In this document: positions 9,587 to 18,600 of the stretch, one piece after another | How the letters are laid out: each line of letters begins with the position of its first letter | How positions within the stretch are numbered: position 1 is the stretch's first letter | DNA from: Opitutus sp. | Lineage (GTDB): Bacteria > Verrucomicrobiota > Verrucomicrobiia > Opitutales > Opitutaceae | NCBI GenBank assembly: GCA_009695305.1 | Contig: SIBG01000008.1 | Coordinates: 1 to 64,000 of the forward strand | Direction of reading: 5' to 3' | Length of the DNA: 64,000 bases | Notes under the pieces: model-generated | The model's database searches: none | Told to the model about the DNA's origin: nothing | What the model saw: only the letters and a program-made list of their open reading frames with translations | Program-made: the position numbers and the translations under genes

Positions 9587-9613
9587 GGTGGAGCGCGTTG
9601 ACCTCAACGCGCT
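9587..9613. repeat. Dispersed palindrome GGTGGAGCGcGTTGACCTCAACgCGCT, copy 1
   Basis: Perfect palindrome AGCGCGTTGA-CC-TCAACGCGCT; near-identical copy at 55019. Confidence 0.75.
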
Positions 9614-9643
9614 TTCACCGAATCATCGCGTCTGTCTGCCCCC

Positions 9644-10318
9644 ATGCTCACCCCACTCGCTCCCGACCTCTGGGAACTCGACGCCCCACTGACCGTCCTC
9701 GGCATGGCACTCGGCCACCGCATGACCGTCGCACGCCTTTCCGATCACTCGCTCTGGATTCACTCCCCCGTCGCTTATACGCCCGAACTCGGCGCCAAAC
9801 TCGCCGCGCTCGGGCCCGTCGCGCACGTCCTCGCGCCGAACTGCGTGCATGACACCTTTCTCGAAGGCTGGTTCGCCGCTTACCCGACCGCGCGCTTTCA
9901 TGGCGCGAAGGGTTTTTCGCGCTACCGCCCCGACTTGAAATTCACCGACCCACTCGGCGACACTCCGCCACCCGCGTGGGCCAGCGTCTTCCACCAGCAC
10001 CTCATGCGCGGTGCGCCGCGGCTCAACGAAGTCGTCTTTCTTCACCGCGCCAGCCGCACGCTCATCCTCACGGACCTCGCCTTCAACCTCGGCCCGGACC
10101 TGCCGTTCCTCTCCCGCGTGCTCCTGCGGATCAACGGCTGCTACGACCGATTTGCCTGCTCCCGCCTGCTGCGCTCGACCATCAAGGACCGCGCCGCCTT
10201 CCGCGCCTCGCTCGATCACGTGCTCGCCTGGGACTTCGACCGCATCGTCCTCAGTCACGGTCGCAACCTCGACTCCGCCGCCAAGGACACGCTGCGACTC
10301 GCCTTCGCCTTTCTCTAA
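9644..10318 (+). CDS. DUF4336 domain-containing protein (metallo-beta-lactamase-like fold)
   Basis: 'LAPDLWELDAPL...HVLAPNCVHDTFLEGWFAAYPTARFHGAKGF...DLAFNLG'. Confidence 0.75.
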   Translation: MLTPLAPDLWELDAPLTVLGMALGHRMTVARLSDHSLWIHSPVAYTPELGAKLAALGPVAHVLAPNCVHDTFLEGWFAAYPTARFHGAKGFSRYRPDLKFTDPLGDTPPPAWASVFHQHLMRGAPRLNEVVFLHRASRTLILTDLAFNLGPDLPFLSRVLLRINGCYDRFACSRLLRSTIKDRAAFRASLDHVLAWDFDRIVLSHGRNLDSAAKDTLRLAFAFL

Positions 10319-10321
10319 AGC

Positions 10322-10402
10322 AAAGTAGCGGGTAGCGGGCATCTGTGCTCCTCGCACTTGGCTTTCTACTCGCCACCCGCTACCCACTGTTCACTACTTT
10401 TT
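10322..10402. repeat. Heptad-type GTAGCGGGTAGCGGG / CCCGCTACCCACT inverted dispersed repeat
   Basis: AGTAGCGGGTAGCGGG ... CTACTCGCCACCCGCTACCCACTGTTCACTACT between DUF4336 and dapF. Confidence 0.65.
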
Positions 10403-10408
10403 GGGCCC

Positions 10409-11263
10409 ATGCGCTTCCACAAATACCACGCCCTCGGTAACGACTACATCGTCCTCGACCCGCGCGATTTTCCCTCGTGGTCTCCCGCCCCCACGGTCGA
10501 ACAGATCCGCGTCGTCTGTCATCGCAACTTCGGCGTCGGCTCCGACGGCATCCTCTGGGGCCCGCTGCCGTCGCAGCAGAGCGAGTTCGGCCTCCGCATC
10601 TTCAACCCCGACGGTTCCGAGGCCGAAAAATCCGGCAACGGCCTCCGCATCTTCTCTCGTTATCTCTGGGACCAAAAGCTGGTGAAGAACCCGAACTTCA
10701 CCGTCGAAACGCCCGGCGGCCACGTGCAAGTCGCGATCAAAAACGGCGGCCAGCTCCTCACCATCGCGATGGGCAACGTGAGTTTCTCCTCCGAAAAAAT
10801 CCCCGTCGTCGGCCCGCCCCGCGAAGTGCTCAGCGAAAAAATCAAAATCCTCGACCGCGAGTTCACCTATAACGCCGCGACGATCGGCAATCCGCACTGC
10901 GTGATTCCACTGCCAGAGATCTCGCCCGCGCTCGCGCACAAATACGGCCCCCACCTCGAGACGCACCCGAATTTCCCGCGCAAGACCAACGTCCAATTCC
11001 TCCGCGTGCTCGACCGCGCGAACATCCAGATCGAAATCTGGGAGCGCGGCGCCGGCTACACGCTCGCGTCGGGCAGCAGCAGCAGCGCGTCCGCCGCCGT
11101 CGCCCACCGCCTCGGCCTCGTCGACCGCTCCGTCACGGTGCACATGCCCGGCGGTCAGATCGGCATCGAGATCGGCGATAACTTTTCGATTAGCATGACC
11201 GGCACCGTCAACAAAGTCGCCGAAGGCACGATGCACCCGGAACTGTTCGCGGTGAAAGTGTGA
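10409..11263 (+). CDS. dapF: Diaminopimelate epimerase family protein (catalytic Cys positions are Ser)
   Basis: 'MRFHKYHALGNDYIVLD', 'FGVGSDGIL', 'FNPDGSEAEKSGNGLR', 'IGNPHCVI', 'IWERGAGYTLASGSSSSASA'. Confidence 0.85.
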   Translation: MRFHKYHALGNDYIVLDPRDFPSWSPAPTVEQIRVVCHRNFGVGSDGILWGPLPSQQSEFGLRIFNPDGSEAEKSGNGLRIFSRYLWDQKLVKNPNFTVETPGGHVQVAIKNGGQLLTIAMGNVSFSSEKIPVVGPPREVLSEKIKILDREFTYNAATIGNPHCVIPLPEISPALAHKYGPHLETHPNFPRKTNVQFLRVLDRANIQIEIWERGAGYTLASGSSSSASAAVAHRLGLVDRSVTVHMPGGQIGIEIGDNFSISMTGTVNKVAEGTMHPELFAVKV

Positions 11264-11275
11264 GCGATCCGCCCG

Positions 11276-12079
11276 TCATTTGCGGTCATCATACCAGTAA
11301 CTCTGGATAAAACTCCTGAGTCCCGCGCGACCGCGCAACAGGCGCAGCGGCATCAGCGCGGTCTGCCACAGAAAGTGCCAGTCGCCGTGACGGTCGAATT
11401 TGCGCGCCGAGGTTATCGTCCTCGCCGCGTCCGTCCGCACGAATTTCTGTCCACGGCGGCGCCCCAGCCGTTTCAACCGCAGCAACAAATCCACGTCCTC
11501 CCCCGCGAGCAGTTCTTCGCGATAACCTCCAATCGCCTCGAAATCTTCGCGCCGACAGAATACGACTCCCGTGTCGACCGCGAGCAGGCGCGTCATCGGC
11601 ACCAGCAGGGCCCACATCACCGCAATACCAATCGACATGCGTTCCATGCGCACGCCCGTGGCGCCCACCACGCACCGTCCCGCCTCCATCACCCGCTCAA
11701 TTTCATCGAACGTCGCCTCGTGCACGATCGAGTCGGCGTCCACGAAGCACAGCACTTCCCCGCGCGCCGCCCGGGCCGCGCCGTTGCGGGCAGCAGCGAT
11801 GGCCCGCGTCATCACCTCCACCACCACACACCCGCGCGCCCGGGCAATTTCTCCCGTCGCATCGGTCGACCCATTGTTGCCGACGACGATCTCCACCGCA
11901 TCGGCTCCACCGCGATAGCGCGCCCGGGCCACGTCGAGGCTGTCCAGCAAACGCGGCAACAATGCCACCTCATTGTAGGCCGGAATGACGACCGAGAACA
12001 CCGGCGCTTCAATCGCAGCTCTCGTTGAGTGGTCCACGCGGTCGGAGTCTGTCTTCTCGTGCCGCGCGGTCACGAACAA
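11276..12079 (-). CDS. Glycosyltransferase family 2
   Basis: 'FSVVIPAYNEVALLPRLLDSL...IVVGNNGSTDATGEIARARG...CFVDADSIV'. Confidence 0.88.
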   Translation of the reverse strand: MFVTARHEKTDSDRVDHSTRAAIEAPVFSVVIPAYNEVALLPRLLDSLDVARARYRGGADAVEIVVGNNGSTDATGEIARARGCVVVEVMTRAIAAARNGAARAARGEVLCFVDADSIVHEATFDEIERVMEAGRCVVGATGVRMERMSIGIAVMWALLVPMTRLLAVDTGVVFCRREDFEAIGGYREELLAGEDVDLLLRLKRLGRRRGQKFVRTDAARTITSARKFDRHGDWHFLWQTALMPLRLLRGRAGLRSFIQSYWYDDRK

Positions 12080-12211
12080 AGCCGGAGTTTACCCCGGTTT
12101 TCACGAAAATCGATCTCTGTTCGCCGGCCGGGTTTTTCTAAATTCGCCCGATCCGCACCGCCGCCGGAAAACAGTTTGCCGGAAGCCACGCGCGGCCATT
12201 ACCTTCCGCCC

Positions 12212-13708
12212 GTGCTTGGCCGGCTCGCCGATTTTTTTCGCCTCGTCTGGGGCCTCCCTTACTGGAACACGCGCAAAGCCTGGTTCCAGCTTCGCCATGG
12301 GCGCTCGCGCTGCCCCTGCCAAAACCCGAGCGATTCCGGCCGCGCCTTCGAGACGCACTGCGATGCCTGCCTCCATTGGGATAGACCGGTGCGCTTCGTT
12401 CGAGTCTGCCCTCTGCTCATCCAGACAAAAAACGGCCTGCGCTGCGCCGCGAACACCGCCGACGTGCGTCCGTTTTGGGGCCAGCTGGTGCGTTACTACG
12501 GCGGCACGCTGGCGGCCCTTTACCTCGCGGGCGCGCTCGGGGTTTTTGTCTTCCTGCGGATCGTCGGCTATCCGGTCAGCATCGTGCATGTGACGTGGCC
12601 GGGCCTGTGGTATCGCGTGCCGCAGGCGCGCAGTTGGTTCTACGCCGAAAAATCCCAGCGGGCGTTCGCCGCGGGCCAGACCAGCGAGGGGCTGCTCTAC
12701 CTCGCCACCGCCTACGAGTTCGATCCCGCGAACTACGGGCTCGGCCTGACGCTCGCCAAGAACTACCAGGCCGGCCAGCCGCGCGCCTCGGATCAAATTT
12801 TCCAGCGCCTGCGGCGCGACCATCGGGCGCAGCGCGACCTCACGGCCCAGGAGTTGTTTCGCGCCCTCCTCGCCCGCGGCGACTTCGACAAAATCGCCGA
12901 GCTCACCCACGACGAAGCCCTCGCCGACCCCACGCACGCCAACGTCTGGATGCGCGCCCTGCTCTTCGCCACGCGTCAGACCCGCGACGACGCCCCGCTG
13001 CACGCGCTCCTCGCCGACCAGTCGCCCGCAGCCAGCCCCTGGCACCAGCTGATCGAAATTGAGCTACTCGTCCGGGCCGACCGCCGACGCGAGGCCCGCG
13101 CCGCGCTCGACCGCCTGTGGCCGGCGTCCGCTCCGGCCTTCACGCTCTTCTACCGGATCACGCTGCTCACCGCGCTGGGCGACACCCTGGCGGCCCAGGA
13201 TCTCCTCGTGCGCGATTCTGGCCGACTCGATCTGGAAGCCCGCCGCACGCTCCGGCTTGAGGCACTGGCCGCGGCCGGCGCCACGCAGCTCCTCCAGCGC
13301 GAAATCGATGCCCTCCTCGGACCGCGGCTGACTCTCGCGCTCATCAAAGATCTCTGCGCGCATCTGATTCGCCGGCCGAACCAGGAAATTTTCGCGCAAC
13401 TCTGTGCCAAGGTCGAGCGCGACCAACTCGCGCTCAACACCGAAAGCGCCGGAATCTGGTTCACGCTGCTCTGCACGGCGGGCGCGATTGGCGACCACAC
13501 CCGGCTGCATGCCTTCGTCGTCTCGCTCAAGCAGGCCTCGAACACTCCTTTCCTGGCGCTCAACGCCATCGAGTCGTTCTTCCGGAGCGATCGGACGACG
13601 CGTCGCGCGACGGGTTTTCTGCCCATCCTGCCGCTGGAGATCAACTACGCCTTGATTGAGCGCTTTTCCGGTCCGGCGCGCACTCCCGCTCCGGCGAAAA
13701 AACCATGA
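12212..13708 (+). CDS. Membrane-anchored TPR-like protein with N-terminal Cys-rich motif, upstream of exosortase
   Basis: GTG start inferred. Cys cluster 'RCPCQNPSDSGRAFETHCDACLHW...CPLLIQTKNGLRC', one TM segment, helical repeat C-terminus. Stop overlaps the exosortase start (ATGA). Confidence 0.7.
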   Translation: MLGRLADFFRLVWGLPYWNTRKAWFQLRHGRSRCPCQNPSDSGRAFETHCDACLHWDRPVRFVRVCPLLIQTKNGLRCAANTADVRPFWGQLVRYYGGTLAALYLAGALGVFVFLRIVGYPVSIVHVTWPGLWYRVPQARSWFYAEKSQRAFAAGQTSEGLLYLATAYEFDPANYGLGLTLAKNYQAGQPRASDQIFQRLRRDHRAQRDLTAQELFRALLARGDFDKIAELTHDEALADPTHANVWMRALLFATRQTRDDAPLHALLADQSPAASPWHQLIEIELLVRADRRREARAALDRLWPASAPAFTLFYRITLLTALGDTLAAQDLLVRDSGRLDLEARRTLRLEALAAAGATQLLQREIDALLGPRLTLALIKDLCAHLIRRPNQEIFAQLCAKVERDQLALNTESAGIWFTLLCTAGAIGDHTRLHAFVVSLKQASNTPFLALNAIESFFRSDRTTRRATGFLPILPLEINYALIERFSGPARTPAPAKKP

Positions 13709-15348
13709 GCGCCGCTCGCGTTTCAGACCCATCGAGCGGCCCGCCGCCCACCGCGTTCACGCGCCTGCCGCGGCTCGCGCAGCTCAGCGTCGCCGCGCTC
13801 GCCGTCTGCGTCGCCGCCCTGAGCGTGCAGCTCTGGCCCGAGTGGCGGCACAACCCCGACCTCTCGCACGGGCTGTTTATGCCGGTCATCTTCCTGCTCC
13901 TGCTGCACGAAAGCCGGAGCGCCGGAGCGCCCCGCTGGCTGTCCGCCGGGCGCGGGTTCAACACCACGTTCGGCGGCGCGTTGCTCGGCGGACTGCTCGC
14001 TCTCGTCGCTGCTGGACTCTACGCCGCCGCGCTCGCCTGGTCGCACGCCCTGGTGAGTTTCTCGCTCACGTTTTCCCTCGTGCTGCTGCTCACCGCGGGC
14101 CTCCTCGCCTTTGCCAGCGCGTCGGTGCGGTTTGTGCCGTTCAACTGGAGCTCCGTGGTCGCGCTCGTTCTCTGGCTCCCGTGCGCGCCCATTCCGCCCG
14201 GCACCTACATGCGGCTCACGCTGGGCTTGCAGCTGTGGGTCAGTGAAAACGTCCTTCGTGCGCTCCACCTGCTCGGGATCGCCGCCGCCCGCCACGGCAA
14301 CGTCATCGAGCTCGCGCACGGTTCCGTCGGCATCGAGGAAGCGTGCAGCGGGGTGCGCAGCCTGATCTCGTGCGTGTTCGCGGGATTCTTTTTTTCCGCC
14401 ACTTTGGTGCGCCGGCCGTCATCCCGCGCCCTCCTCGTCGCGCTCTCCGCGCCCCTCGCGCTCGGCATGAATTTTCTGCGCTCGCTCGCGCTCTCGTTGC
14501 TCGCCAACCGCGGCACCAACATCGCCGGCGCGTGGCACGACGTCACGGGCTTTGCCGTGCTCGCCGTGACCGCCGGCCTGCTCGGCGGTCTCGCCCTCCT
14601 CCTCGAGCACCGCGAAAAATCCCCCGCCCCGGTGGCGGCCGCGCCCGCGGTTCCCACCGAGGCTCAGCCCTCGACGCTCAGCGCTCAACTTCGCTTTCTC
14701 GCCGCCGGCCTCGCGCTCGCCGTCGCCCTTTTGATCGGGTTCACGCTCAACACCCGTCCGTCCGATCGCCGCGATGCACCGGTGCCCGATCTCCTCGCGG
14801 TGTTGCCAGCCTCCGCTGAGGGCTGGCGCGTCGAGACCAGCACGGACCTTTATCAATTCCGCGACACGCTCCAGACCGAAAACCTCGCGCAGCGCACCTA
14901 TGTAAAAACGACCCCGGCAGGCGAGGAGGTGCGCATTGTGCTCTACCTCGCCTATTGGCGCCCCGGCCAGTCGTCCGTCAGTCAAGTCGCCTCGCATACG
15001 CCCGACGCCTGTTGGCCTGGCTCCGGCTGGGATGCCCTCCCTGTGGCCCAGCCGCGCGCGCAGCCGGTCGTCGCCGGTCGCGCGCTCGCCACGGCCGAAT
15101 ATCGCTCCTTCCGCCGCGAAGATTTTCCCCAGCACGTCTGGTTCTGGCACCTCTACGACGGCCGCCCGATCTCCTATCGCGATCCTTACTCCGCGAGCGA
15201 ACTCCTCCGCATCGCCTGGCGCTACGGTTTCCGACACAACGGCGACCAGCTCTTCGTGCGCGCCTCCAGCAACCTCCCGCTGGCCGAAATCGTCAACGAG
15301 CCGCTGCTCGCGCAATTCTTTGCCCGCACGCAGCCCCTCGGATCGTGA
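13705..15348 (+). CDS. Exosortase with fused C-terminal EpsI-like domain
   Basis: Multi-TM; 'HGNVIELAHGSVGIEEACSGVRSLISCVFAGFFFS', 'NFLRSLALSLLANRGTNIAGAWHDVTGF'; C-terminal 'IVLYLAYWRPGQSSVSQVASHTPDACWPGSGW' (EpsI-like). Confidence 0.88.
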   Translation: MSAARVSDPSSGPPPTAFTRLPRLAQLSVAALAVCVAALSVQLWPEWRHNPDLSHGLFMPVIFLLLLHESRSAGAPRWLSAGRGFNTTFGGALLGGLLALVAAGLYAAALAWSHALVSFSLTFSLVLLLTAGLLAFASASVRFVPFNWSSVVALVLWLPCAPIPPGTYMRLTLGLQLWVSENVLRALHLLGIAAARHGNVIELAHGSVGIEEACSGVRSLISCVFAGFFFSATLVRRPSSRALLVALSAPLALGMNFLRSLALSLLANRGTNIAGAWHDVTGFAVLAVTAGLLGGLALLLEHREKSPAPVAAAPAVPTEAQPSTLSAQLRFLAAGLALAVALLIGFTLNTRPSDRRDAPVPDLLAVLPASAEGWRVETSTDLYQFRDTLQTENLAQRTYVKTTPAGEEVRIVLYLAYWRPGQSSVSQVASHTPDACWPGSGWDALPVAQPRAQPVVAGRALATAEYRSFRREDFPQHVWFWHLYDGRPISYRDPYSASELLRIAWRYGFRHNGDQLFVRASSNLPLAEIVNEPLLAQFFARTQPLGS

Positions 15349-15390
15349 TCGGTTCGCTCAACCCTCATCGCCACCGCTCAACTTCCGCCC

Positions 15391-15483
15391 ATGCCCCTGC
15401 CCGTCACCAAGCTCGAGATGAAGATTCTCGGCGTCCTCGCTCTCCTCATCGTCCTCGGCTTGATCGGTTTCGCCGTCTTGTAG
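15391..15483 (+). CDS. 30-aa single-TM micropeptide downstream of exosortase (not in ORF track)
   Basis: Direct translation MPLPVTKLEMKILGVLALLIVLGLIGFAVL*, 42 nt after the exosortase stop. Confidence 0.5.
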   Translation: MPLPVTKLEMKILGVLALLIVLGLIGFAVL

Positions 15484-15577
15484 GGCCGGCCCTGGCCGCC
15501 GCGCTCGCTCCCGCAAAACGCTCGCCATCCGCACGTCTCGTGCATCTTTTCTCTCCGCCCGAGCGTATGAATTGGAA

Positions 15578-16270
15578 ATGTCCATCCTGTTGTCCTATCT
15601 GCCCGACGTGCTGGCCCTGGCCGTCGCGGAGTCGGACGCACCCGCGCGCCAACCGGCGCGCCGCCACCGGGTGAGTTCGCCCGCGGCCACCCCCCCGACC
15701 CCCGACGAGCGCCAGCTCGCCGACGCCCGCCTCTTGGGCCGCGTCGCCCAAGGTGATCGGACCGCCTTCGGCGAACTCTATGACCGCTTCTCCCGTCCAC
15801 TTTACGCCACGGCGCTCCGCGTGGTGAGCGACGCCACCGAAGCGCAGGACATTGTCCACGACGTCTTCGTCACGCTGTGGGAAAAAGCCTCCAGCTTCGA
15901 CCGCGACCGCGGCACGGCCTTCGCTTGGGCCGTCACTCTCGTCCGCCATCGCGCGATTGACCGTGTCCGCACGCGCCGCCGCCGCGCCGAGCTCCTCGCC
16001 GCCAGCGCCCCCGCCGACCTCGGTTATGAGGAACACGCCCCCGGCTCTTCTGCCGACGACCGCGCCCTACTGACCGATCAGGCCGGCGCCGTTCGCGCCG
16101 CCGTCGCGGAACTCCCGGTCGAGCAAAAGCGCGCGCTCGAACTCGCTTTCTTCAGCGGGCTCACGCAGCAGGAAATCGCCGCCCGACTTTCCGAACCGCT
16201 CGGCACCGTGAAGGCCCGCATCCGCCGTGGCCTCCTCAAACTCCGCGACACGCTCGCGCGCCGGCTATGA
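15578..16270 (+). CDS. RNA polymerase ECF-type sigma factor
   Basis: 'FGELYDRFSRPLYATALRVVSDATEAQDIVHDVFVTLWEKASSFD', 'LPVEQKRALELAFFSGLTQQEIAARLSEPLGTVKARIRRGLLKLR'. Confidence 0.93.
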   Translation: MSILLSYLPDVLALAVAESDAPARQPARRHRVSSPAATPPTPDERQLADARLLGRVAQGDRTAFGELYDRFSRPLYATALRVVSDATEAQDIVHDVFVTLWEKASSFDRDRGTAFAWAVTLVRHRAIDRVRTRRRRAELLAASAPADLGYEEHAPGSSADDRALLTDQAGAVRAAVAELPVEQKRALELAFFSGLTQQEIAARLSEPLGTVKARIRRGLLKLRDTLARRL

Positions 16271-17172
16271 TCGACGAACGCCACGAGGAACTCGCCGCGC
16301 TCCACGCCTTCGACCTGCTCGAAGGCGTGGAACTCGCGTCGTTCGAATCCGCGCTCGCCCGCGATCCTGCGCTGCGCGCCCTCGTCGCCGAACTCCGCGA
16401 CACCAGCGCCGCACTCGCCCACACCGCCCCGGACGCCGCGCCGCCCGCCGCGCTCAAGGACCGCGTGCTCGCGTCCGTCAGCGAATCCAAAATCAAAAAT
16501 CGAAAATCGAAAATAATTTCGTTCCCCGCGCTCGCCCCCTGGCTCGCCGCCGCGGGCTTCGCCGTCACTACCGCGTGGTTCGGTCAGCTCTATTTCACCA
16601 GCCGCTCGGACGCCGCCCTCCTCCGCGATGAGCAGGCGCTCGCCGCCGTCGCGCTCAAGGGTGCGCGCAACCAACTGGAGGCCGAGCGCATTTTCGCTCT
16701 CCGCCAGTTCACCGATCTCACGCAACAGGCCGGCGACACTGCGCGCCAGCTCGCCGTCGCGCAGCAGCAGCTCGCCGCCAAGGACCAGCTCGTCGCCGAT
16801 CTCGGCACGCAACTGAAGTCCCAGGCCGATCTCGCTAATTTCAAGATCACCACGCTCGCCTTGTTGTTGAACAACACGCCGCAGGCCCTCGCCGTCGCCG
16901 TGTGGAATCCCGCGAGGCAGGAAGGCGTGCTCCAGGTGGAAAAGCTCCCGGCCCTCACCGCCAGTCAAAGCTATCAACTCTGGGTCGTTGATCCCCAGTA
17001 TCCGAATCCCGTCGATGGCGGCATCTTCACGGTCGATCCGCAAACCGGCGATGCGCGCGTGCCGTTCAAAGCCCGGCAGGCGGTCGCCACCGTCGCGGCC
17101 TTCGCCGTCACGCTTGAGCGCAAGGGTGGCGTCCCCAAGGCCGAGGGCCCGTTCGTCCTCCTCGGCAAGTAG
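16267..17172 (+). CDS. Anti-sigma factor (RskA-like C-terminal domain)
   Basis: ATGA overlap with sigma gene; 'ELAALHAFDLLEGVELASFESAL', TM segment, 'YQLWVVDPQYPNPVDGGIFTVDPQTG...VPKAEGPFVLLG'. Confidence 0.88.
   Translation: MIDERHEELAALHAFDLLEGVELASFESALARDPALRALVAELRDTSAALAHTAPDAAPPAALKDRVLASVSESKIKNRKSKIISFPALAPWLAAAGFAVTTAWFGQLYFTSRSDAALLRDEQALAAVALKGARNQLEAERIFALRQFTDLTQQAGDTARQLAVAQQQLAAKDQLVADLGTQLKSQADLANFKITTLALLLNNTPQALAVAVWNPARQEGVLQVEKLPALTASQSYQLWVVDPQYPNPVDGGIFTVDPQTGDARVPFKARQAVATVAAFAVTLERKGGVPKAEGPFVLLGK
16484..16520. repeat. AAATCNAAAATCGAAAATCG-type word repeat, in frame in anti-sigma gene
   Basis: AATCCAAAATCAAAAATCGAAAATCGAAAATAATTTCG, an AT-rich tract in a GC-rich gene encoding SKIKNRKSKI. 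Confidence 0.65.
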
Positions 17173-17303
17173 GGGTCTTGGGGTCGGAGCCTGCTCGAGT
17201 CGCGCCGCCGCTCGGCCAAGGCGGAGGCCGGCGATTTCATGTCCCGCCCGGCGCGTGATCTAAACTTGCCCTCCGCCCGCGCGCCACGAAGCTCCGTGCC
17301 TAC

Positions 17304-18491
17304 ATGATATTAAAACCCAAGGTCCGCGGATTCGTTTGTGTCACCGCCCACCCCGAAGGCTGCGCCGCCCATGTGCAGCAATGGATCGATCACGTGAAGG
17401 CCAAGGGGCCGATCGCCGGCGGGCCCAAGCGCGTCCTGATCATCGGTGCGTCCACCGGCTACGGTCTCGCCACGCGCGTCACCGCTGCGTTCGGCTCCGG
17501 CGCTGCCACGCTCGGCATCTTTTTTGAACGACCCTCCGAGGAGGGCCGCCCGGCGACTCCCGGCTGGTATAACAGCATCGCCCTCACCCACGCCGCCCGC
17601 GCCGCCGGGCTCTATGCCAAGAATCTCAACGGCGACGCCTTCTCCGACGACATCAAGCAACAGGCGCTCGCGCTCATCCGCGCCGATCTCGGCCAGGTTG
17701 ACCTCGTCATCTATTCGCTCGCCTCACCTCGTCGCACCCATCCGACCACCGGCACGGTCCACAAATCCTGCCTCAAGCCCGTCGGTGCCTCTTACACGAA
17801 CAAGACCGTCGATACCGACAAGGGCATCGTCAGCACCGTCACGATCGAACCTGCCAGCGACGTCGAGGTCGCCGACACCGTCGCCGTGATGGGCGGCGAA
17901 GACTGGGAGATGTGGATGAACGCCCTCTCCGAGGCGCAGCTCCTCGCCCCCGGCACCCAATCCGTCGCCTACTCCTACATCGGCCCCGAAGTCACGTGGG
18001 CGATCTACAAGAACGGCACCATTGGTCTGGCGAAAAACGATCTCGAACGTGCCGCCAGAAACATCGACTCGCTCCTCAAACTAAACGGCGGCGGTCGTGC
18101 TTTCATCTCCGTCAACAAAGCCCTCGTCACGCAGGCGAGTTCCGCGATCCCCGTGGTCCCGCTCTACATTTCGATCCTCTACAAGCTCATGAAGGCGCGT
18201 GGCACGCATGAGGGCTGCATCGAGCAAATCCAGCGTCTCTTTGCCACGCAGATGTATAACGGCCACAAGCCGAAGTTCGACGAGTCCGGCCGCGTGCGCG
18301 TCGACGACTGGGAAATGGTGCCGGAGATCCAGGCCGCCGTCCGCGCCATCTGGCCCGGTGTCACGACCGAAAACCTCGCGGAGCAAACCGACATCGCCGG
18401 CTACCGCACCGAGTTCCTGAAACTTTTCGGCTTCGGCCTTCCCGGCATCAATTACGACGCCGATACCGAGCCCCACCGGCCGATGCTGTAG
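17304..18491 (+). CDS. fabV: Enoyl-ACP reductase FabV / trans-2-enoyl-CoA reductase
   Basis: 'MILKPKVRGFVCVTAHPEGCAAHV', 'VLIIGASTGYGLATRV', 'YSYIGPEVTWAIYKNGTIGLAK'. Confidence 0.95.
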   Translation: MILKPKVRGFVCVTAHPEGCAAHVQQWIDHVKAKGPIAGGPKRVLIIGASTGYGLATRVTAAFGSGAATLGIFFERPSEEGRPATPGWYNSIALTHAARAAGLYAKNLNGDAFSDDIKQQALALIRADLGQVDLVIYSLASPRRTHPTTGTVHKSCLKPVGASYTNKTVDTDKGIVSTVTIEPASDVEVADTVAVMGGEDWEMWMNALSEAQLLAPGTQSVAYSYIGPEVTWAIYKNGTIGLAKNDLERAARNIDSLLKLNGGGRAFISVNKALVTQASSAIPVVPLYISILYKLMKARGTHEGCIEQIQRLFATQMYNGHKPKFDESGRVRVDDWEMVPEIQAAVRAIWPGVTTENLAEQTDIAGYRTEFLKLFGFGLPGINYDADTEPHRPML

Positions 18492-18520
18492 GTTGCGCGC
18501 TCGTCGAGCAACGCCATCGA

Positions 18521-18600
18521 GGTAGGGCGGGTTATCCCTAACCCGCCGTCTCAGGATTCTCGCATGCGGCAAAGCGGCGGGTTAGCGATAACCCGCCCTG

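Noticed and set aside
7988-9607. 539-aa minus-strand ORF opposite the 497-aa protein
   Set aside because: Acidic, low-complexity antisense translation typical of shadow ORFs.
11276-12079. GT2 gene as part of the exosortase locus
   Set aside because: It is on the opposite strand and divergent from the TPR-exosortase genes, so linkage is not supported by sequence alone.
13656-15674. Plus-strand Arg/Ala-rich ORFs (196, 158 and 239 aa) overlapping exosortase
   Set aside because: Out-of-frame Arg-rich translations within the exosortase gene.
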